From Bacteroidales bacterium (lineage in GTDB: Bacteria > Bacteroidota > Bacteroidia > Bacteroidales > F082), in NCBI GenBank assembly GCA_017531225.1, contig JAFXLL010000011.1:122769-186768 (forward strand): a DNA stretch of 64,000 nt. The letters run 5' to 3'. The position numbers and the translations under genes were made by a program. Positions 1-8,887 of this stretch are shown here, piece after piece. Positions within the stretch are counted from its first letter, which is position 1, and the number at the start of each line of letters is the position of its first letter. The notes below the pieces were generated by a model that did not search any database, was not told where the DNA came from, and saw only the letters and a list, made by a program, of their open reading frames with translations.

Positions 1-1798
1 CGATGCTCTGGTTGGCCTTGGCTTCGTCAGTCATCTGATAAGCATCCCAAGCGATGTTGAGGCCACCGAGGTCAGCGATGTTCTCACCAAGGGTGAGCTC
101 ACCATTGATGTGGTTGCCGCGGAGTTCAAACTCGTTGAAGAGTTTCACGAGTTGTTGTGTGCGCTCTTTGAAGAGGGCAGCGTCTTCTTCGGTCCACCAG
201 TTATTGAGGTTACCTTTTTCGTCGTATTTGCAGCCCTGGTCGTCGAATCCGTGGGTCATTTCGTGACCGATCACCACGCCGATACCACCGTAGTTGACGG
301 CATCGTCAGCGTTTTGGTTGAAGAACGGAGGTTGAAGGATGCCAGCAGGGAACACGATCTCGTTCATCTCTGGGCTATAGTAAGCGTTTACAGTCTGAGG
401 TGTCATGAACCATTCCTCTTTGTCAACAGGTTTGCCGAGCTTGGCCATTTCGATTTCGTTTTCGAAACGGATGGCGCTGTGGATGTTTTGGAAATAGGAT
501 TCAGGAGTAACGATGTATTTTGAGTAATCCTTCCATTTGTTGGGATAACCCACTTTCACGTTGATGCAGCTAAGCTTGTTCAGGGCCTTGTCCTTGGTCT
601 CGTCGCTCATCCAATCGAGGGCCTTGATGCGTTCGCCAAGGGCGACTTTGAGGTTGGCTACGAGGCCTTCCATGCGCTCTTTGGCGGCAGCGGGGAAGTG
701 CTTTTCAACGTAGATCTGTCCGATGGCTTCGCCCAGGCATCCGTCAGTGGCGTTGAGCACGCGGCGCCAACGGGGCTGTTGCACTTCTTGGCCGTAGAGG
801 TAGTTGCTGTAGAAGTTGAAGTTTTCGGTCACGAAATCATCGCTCAGCATGGAGGCGCTTCCAGTGATGATCTTCCAGGTCAGATAATCCTTGATGGTGC
901 TGAGATCGGTGTTGAGGATGATGCCGTCGAGGGATGCGATGAAGTCAGGCATACCTACGTTGAGGCTCTCAAATTCAGGAGCACCGGCTTGGTTGAAATA
1001 AGTAACCCAGTTGAAATTCGGGGTGCTGTTTTGTAACTCAGCAAGAGTGCGCATGTTGTAGGTGCGATCGGGATCGCGGCGTTCCACACGGCTCAGTGAG
1101 TTCTTAGCCAGTTGAGTCTCGAGGTTGAGGATGGCTTGTGCCTTGGCAGTGGCGTTTTCGGCGTCCACACCGACCAATTGGAACATCTTGGAGACGTGCT
1201 CAACGTACTTGTCGCGCATCTCTTGTGATTCCTCAGTGAGGTAATCATCACGATCCGGCAGGCTCAGTCCACCTTGATACAGGTGCATGATGACCATGTC
1301 AGCGTTTTTCGGATCGGTGCTGGGGCCAGCGTAGAAGAAGCCGCCGAAGCCATCGCTGTGCAGCTTGCCCATCAGCTCGGCCAGTTGTGTCTTGTCATTC
1401 AGACCTTCCACCATCTCGAAATAGGGAAGGAGCTCGGTGTAACCACGCTCGTTGATGGCCACGGTGTCCATGCCGGCATTGTAGAAGTCGCGGATCTTCT
1501 GAGCCACGCTACCTTCAACGGCATTGGAATCGGCCGACACCTCTTTAATGATGTCTTGGATGAGTTGCTCGTTGTGCTGATCGATCTCAGTGAAGGCGCC
1601 ATAAGTGGTGTACTCCTCTGGTATTGGATTGTTTTTCAACCAGTTGTTGTTGCAATAACGGAAAAAGTCATCAGCGGGGTTGATGCTTAAATCCATGTTT
1701 TTCAAGTCGATAGCTGGAGTGCCTTTCTCTTCTTTCGGAGAGCAACCCCCAGCAATCATTGTTCCTGCTACCATCATAGCGATAAATGCTTTTTTCAT
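1..1798 (-). CDS. pepO: M13 family zinc endopeptidase (neprilysin/PepO-like), lipoprotein, 3' end cut by window
   Basis: The reverse strand reads open from ATG at 1798 to the window edge, so about 599 residues are present and the C-terminal part is missing. Residues 1-19 form a lipoprotein signal (MKKAF start, lipobox AGGC with Cys19), placing the enzyme on an outer membrane surface. The zinc motif HEMTH lies at bases 251-265, followed by the second M13 motif ENIADLGG, so both zinc-ligand sites of the gluzincin fold are present. M13 enzymes cut short peptides. The start lies 15 bases after the dnaX reading frame, with no promoter visible between, so it may be cotranscribed with dnaX. Confidence 0.93.
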   Translation of the reverse strand, partial: MKKAFIAMMVAGTMIAGGCSPKEEKGTPAIDLKNMDLSINPADDFFRYCNNNWLKNNPIPEEYTTYGAFTEIDQHNEQLIQDIIKEVSADSNAVEGSVAQKIRDFYNAGMDTVAINERGYTELLPYFEMVEGLNDKTQLAELMGKLHSDGFGGFFYAGPSTDPKNADMVIMHLYQGGLSLPDRDDYLTEESQEMRDKYVEHVSKMFQLVGVDAENATAKAQAILNLETQLAKNSLSRVERRDPDRTYNMRTLAELQNSTPNFNWVTYFNQAGAPEFESLNVGMPDFIASLDGIILNTDLSTIKDYLTWKIITGSASMLSDDFVTENFNFYSNYLYGQEVQQPRWRRVLNATDGCLGEAIGQIYVEKHFPAAAKERMEGLVANLKVALGERIKALDWMSDETKDKALNKLSCINVKVGYPNKWKDYSKYIVTPESYFQNIHSAIRFENEIEMAKLGKPVDKEEWFMTPQTVNAYYSPEMNEIVFPAGILQPPFFNQNADDAVNYGGIGVVIGHEMTHGFDDQGCKYDEKGNLNNWWTEEDAALFKERTQQLVKLFNEFELRGNHINGELTLGENIADLGGLNIAWDAYQMTDEAKANQSI

Positions 1799-1813
1799 GT
1801 GTATAAGTAAATT

Positions 1814-3616
1814 TTATAGGTCTCCTTCTAATTTAAGTTCAATCTGTAACTTCCTGAGTTCGGGATGGGCTTCGGCCAACTTCTCGAATTTTTCCTTGTC
1901 GGTATAGGCTTCGATGGCCGCGGGTTTATCCATCACCTCAGGAATCAGGTCGTATTGGTTGTTGTGTAATGTGTTTTTCAGGTGGCTGCGCAGTGCGGTC
2001 ATGCCCTCGGCGTCACTCTCGAATAGTTTGTTGTCGACATGGAAATGGATTTCCTTTTCACCTTTCAACTCAGGCTTGTATTTGCCCAAGCCTGCGGCAA
2101 AGTTCGGTGAGATTTTCTTGTATTTGCTGACGAAGTCATTCCATGAGGCTTCGAGCTGTTCTTGTGTAAATGGGGTGTCCCATTTAGGCTCTTCCTGCTC
2201 ATCTTGCTTGTTGGCTTGCTCCAGGCTGTTGGTGATGGAGATGGTGCTGCCACCGCCACGTTGACGCTGACGAGGTTCGCTGACCGAATGGGAGCTAACG
2301 ACGGGAGCTGGTTCCGTAGCTGGAACAGGCTTAGGTTGCGGTTGTGGTTGTGGTTGTGGTTATGGTTGTGGTTGTGGTTGTGGCTGAGATTGCGGTTGTG
2401 GTTGTGGTAGTGGTTGTGGCTGTGGCTGTGGCTGCGGTTGTGGGTTTGGCTTAGGAGTGGGAGCACTGACAGTGGCTTGGGGCGGATTAACTCCGCCCAG
2501 CGTAGGGTTTGGCGCTGCAGGTGTTTGTGCAAATGCACACATTTTCATCAAGTTGACCTCCAAGTGAAGCCTCTTGTTGCCGGCATTTCGGTAGTCGATG
2601 TCGCATTGATTGTTGATATCCAACGCCTTGACCAGTTGAGGCAAGGGATAGCGGGCTGATTGCTCAATGTAGCGTTGCCTTAGCTGCTCACTGACCTCGA
2701 GCAATTGCGTGGTGGCAGCGTCCTTGCTCACCAGCAGGCTCCTCAGGTGGTTGCCCATGCCGGTGATGAAGTGCTGCGGCTCGAAACCTTTATTAATGAT
2801 GTCATTGACAACCAGCAGGATGTCGCTGGTGTTGCCTTGCAGCACATCGTCCACAATGCGGAAGTAATAGTCGTAATCGAGCACGTTGAGATTGTCGATG
2901 ACGGCTTTATAGGTGATGTTCTTTCCGGAGAAACTCACCATCTGGTCGAAGATCGAAAGTGCGTCACGCAAGGCTCCATCAGCCTTTTGGGCAATGATGT
3001 TTAGGGCCTCAGGCTCGGCATCGATGCCTTCCATCTGGGCTACATGGGCCAGATGCTTCTCAATATCTTCGATAGTAATACGCTTAAAATCAAAGATTTG
3101 GCATCTTGAAAGGATGGTGGGGATGATCTTGTGCTTCTCGGTAGTGGCGAGGATGAACTTGGCATACGCCGGCGGCTCTTCCAAGGTCTTCAGAAAGGCG
3201 TTGAAAGCCGCTGTACTGAGCATGTGGACCTCATCGATAATATACACCTTGTACTGACCGATTTGTGGGGGAATGCGCACCTGTTCCACCAAGTTACGGA
3301 TGTCCTCAACGGAGTTGTTGGAGGCGGCATCGAGTTCATAGATGTTGAACGACGCATTGTTGTTGAAGGCACGGCACGACTCACATTCGTTGCAGGCCTC
3401 CATGTTTTCGGTAGGATGGAGGCAGTTGATGGTCTTGGCCATGATACGCGCACAGGTGGTCTTGCCCACACCACGTGGACCGCAGAAAAGGAAAGCTTGA
3501 GCTAAGGTGTTGTTGCGAATGGCGTTCTTCAATGTGGTGGTGATGGACTGCTGCCCGACCACCGTGTCGAAGGTTGAAGGCCTGTATTTTCTCGCTGATA
3601 CGATGAAGTTTTCCAT
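1814..3616 (-). CDS. dnaX: DNA polymerase III subunit gamma/tau, interrupted by an in-frame TAA
   Basis: Clamp-loader ATPase. From ATG 3616 (MENFIVSARKYRPS) the protein shows Walker A GPRGVGKTT at residues 46-54, the four-Cys zinc module after KTINC, Walker B DEVHML and the sensor region LSRCQ. It runs into a Pro-Gln linker and meets TAA at 2360-2362, giving 418 residues. The same frame continues after the stop without interruption to 1814, encoding more linker and a typical C-terminal tau domain; the full product would be about 600 residues, normal for Bacteroidota. I chose ATG 3616 because the longer GTG start at 3652 would lie upstream of the -7 box. The stop may be a real nonsense change, a device making a gamma-like short form, or an assembly error. 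Confidence 0.9.
2341..2443 (-). repeat. Hexanucleotide repeat coding for Pro-Gln linker in dnaX
   Basis: On the minus strand the tract is made of CCACAA/CCGCAA/CCACAG units and encodes alternating Pro and Gln. One CAA unit reads TAA at 2360-2362. Six-base units keep the frame when they expand or contract, so slippage would alter linker length but not phase. Low complexity also makes this the most error-prone part of the gene in assembly. Confidence 0.85.
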
Positions 3617-3641
3617 AGTTGTCTCAGAGTGTTTCAAACCA

Positions 3642-3649
3642 CAAAAATA
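3642..3649 (-). promoter_or_regulatory. -7 box (TATTTTTG) for dnaX
   Basis: Matches the Bacteroidota -7 consensus TAnnTTTG and lies 26 bases upstream of ATG 3616. No clear TTTG -33 element was found at the expected distance. Confidence 0.55.
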
Positions 3650-3691
3650 CACTTTTTTTCGGCATCCTTGACTTTGTCCGCTTTTTTTCCG

Positions 3692-3699
3692 TAAGTTTG
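3692..3699 (+). promoter_or_regulatory. -7 box (TAAGTTTG) for the 3717 gene
   Basis: TAnnTTTG match 17 bases before ATG 3717, with TTG at 3668-3670 at a 21-base spacing as possible -33. It is divergent to the dnaX promoter, so both genes share a roughly 100-base control region. Confidence 0.5.
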
Positions 3700-3716
3700 C
3701 TCAAAATTCAAGTGTT

Positions 3717-5009
3717 ATGCTGATCCTAGTTCCCAAGATAACCAACCGACTTCAATATACGCTCGACTTCGTTTTCGGCACCGTGTTAGGAGTGGATTAC
3801 GAGCTGACTACCAAGAAAGAGGCATTTCGCGACTTTGAGGGCTTGAAGATGAGCTATGGCCCCAATCCTTTGTGGGATGAGCCATTCCAAAAATCGGTGA
3901 ACATGCTCTTTGAGAGAGATATCTATGAACAGGATCTGAAACCATTTGATTTCTTGGATGTTAAGGGAATTTTTCCCGTTTACAACCAACGTTCCCTGAT
4001 GCCTTTCGATGTGCTTGCCGCCGTGTTTTTTCTGATTACGAGATACGAGGAATACCTGCCTCAGGTGCGTGACCAATATGGGCGTTTCACTCCTCAGTCG
4101 TCGTGCCTTTATGGCATGGGCGTTTTGGCTAAGCCAGTGGTTGACATTTGGATCTATGAATTTGCGAAACGTCTTCATATTGAGGATATTATAAAGCAGA
4201 GAAGCTATTCGTTCCTGCCGACCTACGATGTGGATGCGGCATGGGCTTACCTGCATAAGGGCTTCTTTAGAACGACTGGCGCTTATGTCAGAGATGTATT
4301 AAAGGGTGATTGGGAAGAGATTAGGCATCGTAACCGAGTGATTTTCAAGCATGAGCCTGATCCTTTCGATAGCTTCGAATACCAATTCCAATTGCAAGAG
4401 GAGTATCATCTGAAGCCGATCTATTTCATCCATTGCGGCGACTACGATACCAACGACAAGAGCATTTCCATCCGTCAGGACGCTTTTAGGGCGCTGATCA
4501 AGAGGATAGGGGACTATGCCGATGTGGGCATTCATCCTTCGTTCTCATCTTACCTTGATCCCGTGCGGCTTCAAACCGAGGTGGAGCGGCTCTCGTCAGT
4601 GCTGAATCGTGAAGTGACGAAGAGTCGGCAGCATTTCCTGCGCATGACCATGCCAAGGAGCTACCAAAGATTGATCGAACTCGACATTCACGACGATTAC
4701 ACCATGGGCTATGCATCGCAGGTTGGCTTCCGTGCGGGTACTGCTACCGCTTTCCATTTTTATGACCTCGAGAGCGATGTCGCCACTTCGTTGACGATAC
4801 ATCCTTTTGCCGTTATGGATGGAACTTTAAAGGATTACTTAAAACTAAGTAATGCAGATGCTTATAATGAGATAGTTAAAGTAGTGGATGAAGTGCGGAA
4901 AGTGAATGGAACCTTTATCTATTTGACGCATAACGAGACCCTCGGTGGTGAAAAACGATGGGTGGGATGGCCTGAAATGTACCGTCAAATTATAGAATAT
5001 GCCCAATGA
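3717..5009 (+). CDS. Polysaccharide deacetylase-like protein with N-terminal DUF7033-type region
   Basis: A 430-residue protein without signal peptide. The N-terminal half (about 1-150) resembles the conserved region found before deacetylase domains in Bacteroidota. The second half contains LPTYDVDAAW (about residues 168-177, the Asp motif), HPSFSS (about 269-274) and a C-terminal histidine strand ending TLTHNE, the pattern of NodB-like carbohydrate esterase 4 enzymes that remove acetyl groups from polysaccharides. It overlaps the next gene by ATGA, so the two are translationally coupled and probably act in one cell-surface glycan pathway. The substrate cannot be read from sequence. Confidence 0.75.
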   Translation: MLILVPKITNRLQYTLDFVFGTVLGVDYELTTKKEAFRDFEGLKMSYGPNPLWDEPFQKSVNMLFERDIYEQDLKPFDFLDVKGIFPVYNQRSLMPFDVLAAVFFLITRYEEYLPQVRDQYGRFTPQSSCLYGMGVLAKPVVDIWIYEFAKRLHIEDIIKQRSYSFLPTYDVDAAWAYLHKGFFRTTGAYVRDVLKGDWEEIRHRNRVIFKHEPDPFDSFEYQFQLQEEYHLKPIYFIHCGDYDTNDKSISIRQDAFRALIKRIGDYADVGIHPSFSSYLDPVRLQTEVERLSSVLNREVTKSRQHFLRMTMPRSYQRLIELDIHDDYTMGYASQVGFRAGTATAFHFYDLESDVATSLTIHPFAVMDGTLKDYLKLSNADAYNEIVKVVDEVRKVNGTFIYLTHNETLGGEKRWVGWPEMYRQIIEYAQ

Positions 5010-5917
5010 TCAATTATCTAACCAACGAACAAATCGATAAATCCCGATGGGATGACTGCGTGGCCCATGCCGTTAATGGCAATGTCTACGCTTTCTCATG
5101 GTATCTGGATATCGTGCATCCGGGATGGGAAGCGTTGGTTGAAATGATTGATGGTAACTATGTGACTATTATGCCTGTTACGAAAAAGAAAAAATACTTG
5201 ATTCACTATCTTTGCCAACCTTTTTTCGTACAGCAATTGGGCGTTTTTTCAAGGCAGCCGATCACGGAGGAAACCACCGTGGCTTTTCTGAAATCCATCC
5301 CAAGGAAATACCGTCTTGTGGAGATTCGACTCAACGAAAACAACCCACTTCCCAAGGAGGCCAAAGGGGTGGAATGGCACCGCAATCATCTCCTGAATTT
5401 GAATAAGGATTACACTTTATTATCAAATGATTATCATGAAAATACAAAGCGTAATCTAAAGAAATCATTGAATTACGGATTGGCACTGGTTTGCGACGCT
5501 GATATCCAGGAGATCATCGGCCTTTTTCGTGAAAACCGAGGCGCTTCCGTCGCACATTGGGGCGATGCTGAGTATGCCCGATTAAGCCATCTGACCGAAA
5601 CAGCCCTAGTTTCTGGGAATGCCTTTGTTTATGGAGTTAAATCATTGAATAATAATGAGATAATATGCGGAGCGCTATTCATGAAAAGCCATAATCGGAT
5701 TACGTTTCTCTTTTCCGGTAACAATGCATTAGGGAAAGAATCACAAGCCATGACTTTTTTGATTGACCAGGTGATTCGTGAGTATGCTGGTCAACCCTTA
5801 GTGCTTGATTTTGAGGGCTCTGACGATGAAAACCTTGCTCGTTTTTATCATGGTTTTGGCGCTGATCCCATCATGTATCCCGGCTTTACCTATCGTTGTT
5901 TTAACCCATTGCGGTAA
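5006..5917 (+). CDS. GNAT/FemAB-like acyltransferase, hypothetical
   Basis: 303 residues, starting inside the stop of the deacetylase gene (ATGA overlap). The fold signature is that of double-GNAT/FemAB-like transferases: an N-terminal half with the WYLDIVHPGWEAL region and a C-terminal half containing NTKRNLKKS (about residues 145-153) and the closing LDFEGSDDENLARFYHGFGA pattern, which resembles peptidyl- or aminoacyl-transferases of cell-wall or lipid modification. No signal peptide or membrane segment. Coupling to the deacetylase suggests modification of a surface polysaccharide or lipid. The specific donor and acceptor are unknown. Confidence 0.6.
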   Translation: MINYLTNEQIDKSRWDDCVAHAVNGNVYAFSWYLDIVHPGWEALVEMIDGNYVTIMPVTKKKKYLIHYLCQPFFVQQLGVFSRQPITEETTVAFLKSIPRKYRLVEIRLNENNPLPKEAKGVEWHRNHLLNLNKDYTLLSNDYHENTKRNLKKSLNYGLALVCDADIQEIIGLFRENRGASVAHWGDAEYARLSHLTETALVSGNAFVYGVKSLNNNEIICGALFMKSHNRITFLFSGNNALGKESQAMTFLIDQVIREYAGQPLVLDFEGSDDENLARFYHGFGADPIMYPGFTYRCFNPLR

Positions 5918-5933
5918 AAAACATTGATAATCA

Positions 5934-5964
5934 TTTGCAAAATACAATATTTGTTGTAATTTTG
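5934..5964 (+). promoter_or_regulatory. Promoter of upp
   Basis: TTTG at 5934-5937 and TAATTTTG at 5957-5964 with a 19-base spacer, an exact match to the Bacteroidota housekeeping promoter. It excludes the TTG start at 5935 and supports ATG 5983. Confidence 0.8.
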
Positions 5965-5982
5965 TGTCAAACTCTTAGCATT

Positions 5983-6645
5983 ATGATTGAAGTAAAAAAC
6001 CTTGAGAAGCTCGACAGCCTGTTCAATCCCATTATGGCTGAGATTCGTGACGCTGAAATTCAGCAGGATCGCATGCGTTTCCGCCGCAATCTGGAACGTA
6101 TTGGCGAGATTATGGCCTATGAAATCAGTAAGACTATGGAATACACGACCAAGGAGGTGGTGACACCGCTTGGCGTAAAGGAAGTCAAGGTGCTGGCCGA
6201 ACAGCCTGTATTGGCTACGATTCTGCGTGCAGGTCTGCCTTTCCACAATGGCATGCTGAATATGTTTGACAAGGCTGACAACGCCTTTATCGCTGCCTAT
6301 CGGAAATACGACATGAACGACGATTCTGAGATCCGAGTGGAGTACTTCTCCGCACCAGATATGGATGGCCGAGTGCTGGTGATCTGTGACCCATTGCTTG
6401 CCACGGGCGAGTCCCTGGTGAAGACCATCGAAGGATTGCTGGGGGACGAGATGCAACCAAAACATATCCATGTGGCGGTAGCCGTGTCCTCTTCTGACGG
6501 ATTGGAGCACCTGAAACTCAAGATGTCACGTTGGCCAGTCACCATTTGGGTGGGCTCCGTTGACGACGAATTGACTGCAAGAGCATACGTGGTGCCTGGG
6601 CTCGGTGATGCCGGAGATTTGGCTTTTGGTGAAAAACATAGTTGA
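5983..6645 (+). CDS. upp: Uracil phosphoribosyltransferase
   Basis: 220 residues from ATG 5983. The enzyme salvages uracil with PRPP to UMP in the cytosol. The 5'-P/PRPP-binding loop is visible as VLVICDPLLATGESLVKT (about residues 127-144), and the upstream ILRAGLPF motif and the C-terminal VPGLGDAGD uracil-binding segment are typical of the family. Length matches the usual 210-220. The gene has its own promoter and is followed after 18 bases by a transporter gene, which is probably cotranscribed. Confidence 0.92.
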   Translation: MIEVKNLEKLDSLFNPIMAEIRDAEIQQDRMRFRRNLERIGEIMAYEISKTMEYTTKEVVTPLGVKEVKVLAEQPVLATILRAGLPFHNGMLNMFDKADNAFIAAYRKYDMNDDSEIRVEYFSAPDMDGRVLVICDPLLATGESLVKTIEGLLGDEMQPKHIHVAVAVSSSDGLEHLKLKMSRWPVTIWVGSVDDELTARAYVVPGLGDAGDLAFGEKHS

Positions 6646-6663
6646 TAATCAAATAATTACGAT

Positions 6664-7998
6664 ATGAATCGTGACGGATTTGGTTCAAAGCTCGGCGTGA
6701 TTGCTGCAGCAGCGGGATCGGCTGTAGGCTTGGGCAATATTTATAGGTTCCCCTGTGAGTTGGGAAACAATGGCGGCGGAGCGTTTCTGCTGGTTTATCT
6801 GTTGATTGTGTTGTGCTTGGGCGTCCCTGTGATGTTGAGCGAGTTGATTATCGGCCGACGGACACAGAAGAATCCCATTGGGGCGTTCAGGACGCTGAGA
6901 CCCAAGTCGGCATGGCCGGCCATTGGCTATATGGGCGTATTTGGCGCCTTTATCATTATGGCTTTCTATTGTACGATCGCAGGTTGGACCCTGGAGTATG
7001 TCGTCAAAGCTGTCGGCAACCAGTTCCAAGGCAAGGATTTGGCAACGATTGAAAAGGATTTCGGCGACTTCCATAATATGGGTTGGAGAAATGTCCTTTG
7101 GGAGAGCATCTTTATCTTTATCACAGCGTTTGTGGTGTTTAAGGGTGTCGCAAACGGCATTGAGAAGTATTCCAAGGTGTTGATGCCCTTGTTGCTGGTC
7201 ATTCTCATTGTTTTGGGCGTCCGGTCCATGACTTTGCCTGGTGCAAAAGAAGGATTACGCTTCTTGTTCCATCCTGACTTCTCAAAGATTACGGGCTCTG
7301 TGCTCATTAGTGCTTTGGGACAGGTGTTTTTCTCACTCAGCATGGGCATGGGCGTGTTGATTACCTACGGCTCTTATATCAAAAAGGATGACAACCTCGC
7401 ATCCACGGCGCTTTCAGTCACCTTGTCGGATACCTTGGTAGCCGTGCTGGCTGGTATCGTCATCTTTCCGGCCGCATTCTCTTTCGGTGTCAATCCAAAA
7501 GAGGGGATGGGGCTGGTGTTCTGTACGTTGCCGATGATTTTCAATCAGATGGCCGGAGGTTATTTCTTCTGCGTCATCTTCTTTGTGCTTCTTGCCGTGG
7601 CGGCTCTGACCTCCACGATTTCACTGCTTGAAGTCATCGTAGCCTATTTTGTTGAGGAGTTGCATATGTCACGCCGCTGGGCTACGGTCATTGCCGCTGC
7701 CGGTTGCGCGGTGTTGGGCATCTTCGCTTCCTTGAGCCTCAAGGATGGATCCAGTTTCACCATTGCCGGTATGTCGCTCTTCAATAGTCTCGACTTCCTT
7801 TCCGCCAAGATACTGCTGCCAATAGTAGCGTTCTTCATCGTGCTCTTTGTGGGCTGGATTTTGGGCAAATCGGCATTTTTCGAGGAAATCACCAATGGTG
7901 GAGGCCTCAAGATGTCCATCAAGGGTATTATCTTCTTCATTATCAGGTATCTGGCTCCGTTGGCCATTGCCGTTATCTTTGTCACAGGGTTCCTTTAA
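6664..7998 (+). CDS. Sodium-dependent transporter, neurotransmitter:sodium symporter family
   Basis: 444 residues, about 11-12 hydrophobic segments. The N-terminus carries the family signature for TM1, with GSAVGLGNIYRFPC (residues 18-31) supplying Na+ and substrate ligands around an unwound helix, then the NGGGAFL turn. Such proteins take up amino acids with Na+. Substrate is not predictable. The length is short but normal for bacterial 11-TM members. It follows upp by 18 bases and ends convergently, overlapping the opposite-strand gene by 4 bases. Confidence 0.88.
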   Translation: MNRDGFGSKLGVIAAAAGSAVGLGNIYRFPCELGNNGGGAFLLVYLLIVLCLGVPVMLSELIIGRRTQKNPIGAFRTLRPKSAWPAIGYMGVFGAFIIMAFYCTIAGWTLEYVVKAVGNQFQGKDLATIEKDFGDFHNMGWRNVLWESIFIFITAFVVFKGVANGIEKYSKVLMPLLLVILIVLGVRSMTLPGAKEGLRFLFHPDFSKITGSVLISALGQVFFSLSMGMGVLITYGSYIKKDDNLASTALSVTLSDTLVAVLAGIVIFPAAFSFGVNPKEGMGLVFCTLPMIFNQMAGGYFFCVIFFVLLAVAALTSTISLLEVIVAYFVEELHMSRRWATVIAAAGCAVLGIFASLSLKDGSSFTIAGMSLFNSLDFLSAKILLPIVAFFIVLFVGWILGKSAFFEEITNGGGLKMSIKGIIFFIIRYLAPLAIAVIFVTGFL

Positions 7999-8750
7999 TA
8001 ACAAACGTATTCTTTTAAAAGAGGATTGACATCGCCAACGATGTCTTTGAGTTGTGTCCAATCCTTGATGAGACCTTTGCGCTCGCGATGATTCACGATG
8101 GCTTTCACCTGCTCGTATTCGAGGTAGGGATGGCGTAATAAGGCCTTGAACTCGTCATGGTTGACTTTGATTTTAGTGATCTCGTTGGCTTCCAGTATGA
8201 TATATGGTTTAATCGCTTCAAACCTTGCGGTGTCCATGCCTCTGATTTCGTAAAGCTGTTCCATGCTGACAAAACCACCGAGTCGGCTCCTGTAGCGGTG
8301 GATGCGACTGGCCATGACTTCGCCTATCTGTGGCAAGGCTACCAATGCCGTTGAATCAGCTTGGTTGAGGTCTAAAATCGGGATGCTTTTTACCTCTTTA
8401 GGATAGCTTTTACTTTCATTTCCAGCATATTGTGAGGCTTGTTTAGGTTTGCTGTCGTGATAGTTCGATTTGGGTTTATGGCTTTCAGGTTTTTGCTCTG
8501 TCACGGAAATGGGGGCGGTCTTTTTCTCAGCTTCATAACGTTCTTTGCGGAGCGCTTCTTCTTGGACGGCAATCAGTGAATCCAGGTTGTGGAAGGCCAT
8601 TCTCTCTTTTTTGGTAAGCTTTATGACGGGTCTGAAAACGCTGAAAGCCAATAGGATGGCAATGAGAGTTAGCAAGCTGATGACGGCGATGCGCTCTCCT
8701 TTGTTGAGAACAATAAGGCCTTTGTTGATACGCTTTTTTGAGGGTTTCAT
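7995..8750 (-). CDS. Helix-hairpin-helix (ComEA-like) membrane-anchored protein
   Basis: 251 residues. A single membrane segment (about residues 19-44, IAVISLLTLIAILLAF) follows a basic N-terminus. A Lys/Glu-rich linker is followed by two HhH units: LDLNQADSTALVALPQIGEVMASRI (starting near 126) and the second centred on KALLRHPYLEYEQVKAIVNHR (about 205-225). This is the common Bacteroidota ComEA-type architecture, proposed to bind DNA non-specifically at the envelope; a role in DNA uptake is inference only. A -7 box lies at 8770-8777. Confidence 0.8.
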   Translation of the reverse strand: MKPSKKRINKGLIVLNKGERIAVISLLTLIAILLAFSVFRPVIKLTKKERMAFHNLDSLIAVQEEALRKERYEAEKKTAPISVTEQKPESHKPKSNYHDSKPKQASQYAGNESKSYPKEVKSIPILDLNQADSTALVALPQIGEVMASRIHRYRSRLGGFVSMEQLYEIRGMDTARFEAIKPYIILEANEITKIKVNHDEFKALLRHPYLEYEQVKAIVNHRERKGLIKDWTQLKDIVGDVNPLLKEYVCY

Positions 8751-8769
8751 CTTAATGATTTTAGTGGTC

Positions 8770-8777
8770 CAAAAATA
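8770..8777 (-). promoter_or_regulatory. -7 box (TATTTTTG) for the HhH gene
   Basis: TAnnTTTG match 20 bases upstream of ATG 8750 on the minus strand. The -33 element is not obvious. Confidence 0.5.
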
Positions 8778-8858
8778 TCCGTTAATCCGCTCAAAAAAGT
8801 ACTTATTCGATGATTATTCAATGAATAATTTTCGACAACGGACAATTGAAAAATTGTG

Positions 8859-8866
8859 TATCTTTG
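8859..8866 (+). promoter_or_regulatory. -7 box (TATCTTTG) for the 8888 gene
   Basis: Exact TAnnTTTG match 22 bases before ATG 8888. It supports ATG 8888 over the in-frame start at 8846, which would be upstream of the transcript. Confidence 0.6.
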
Positions 8867-8887
8867 CAAGTTTTATCGTTTGATGCC

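Noticed and set aside
2065-2538. Minus-strand frame in another phase across the dnaX repeat, as if a -1 or +1 frameshift made a tau product
   Set aside because: Its product is a His/Asn-rich misreading of the repeat, and the true C-terminal domain lies in the original dnaX frame, so no frameshift is needed.
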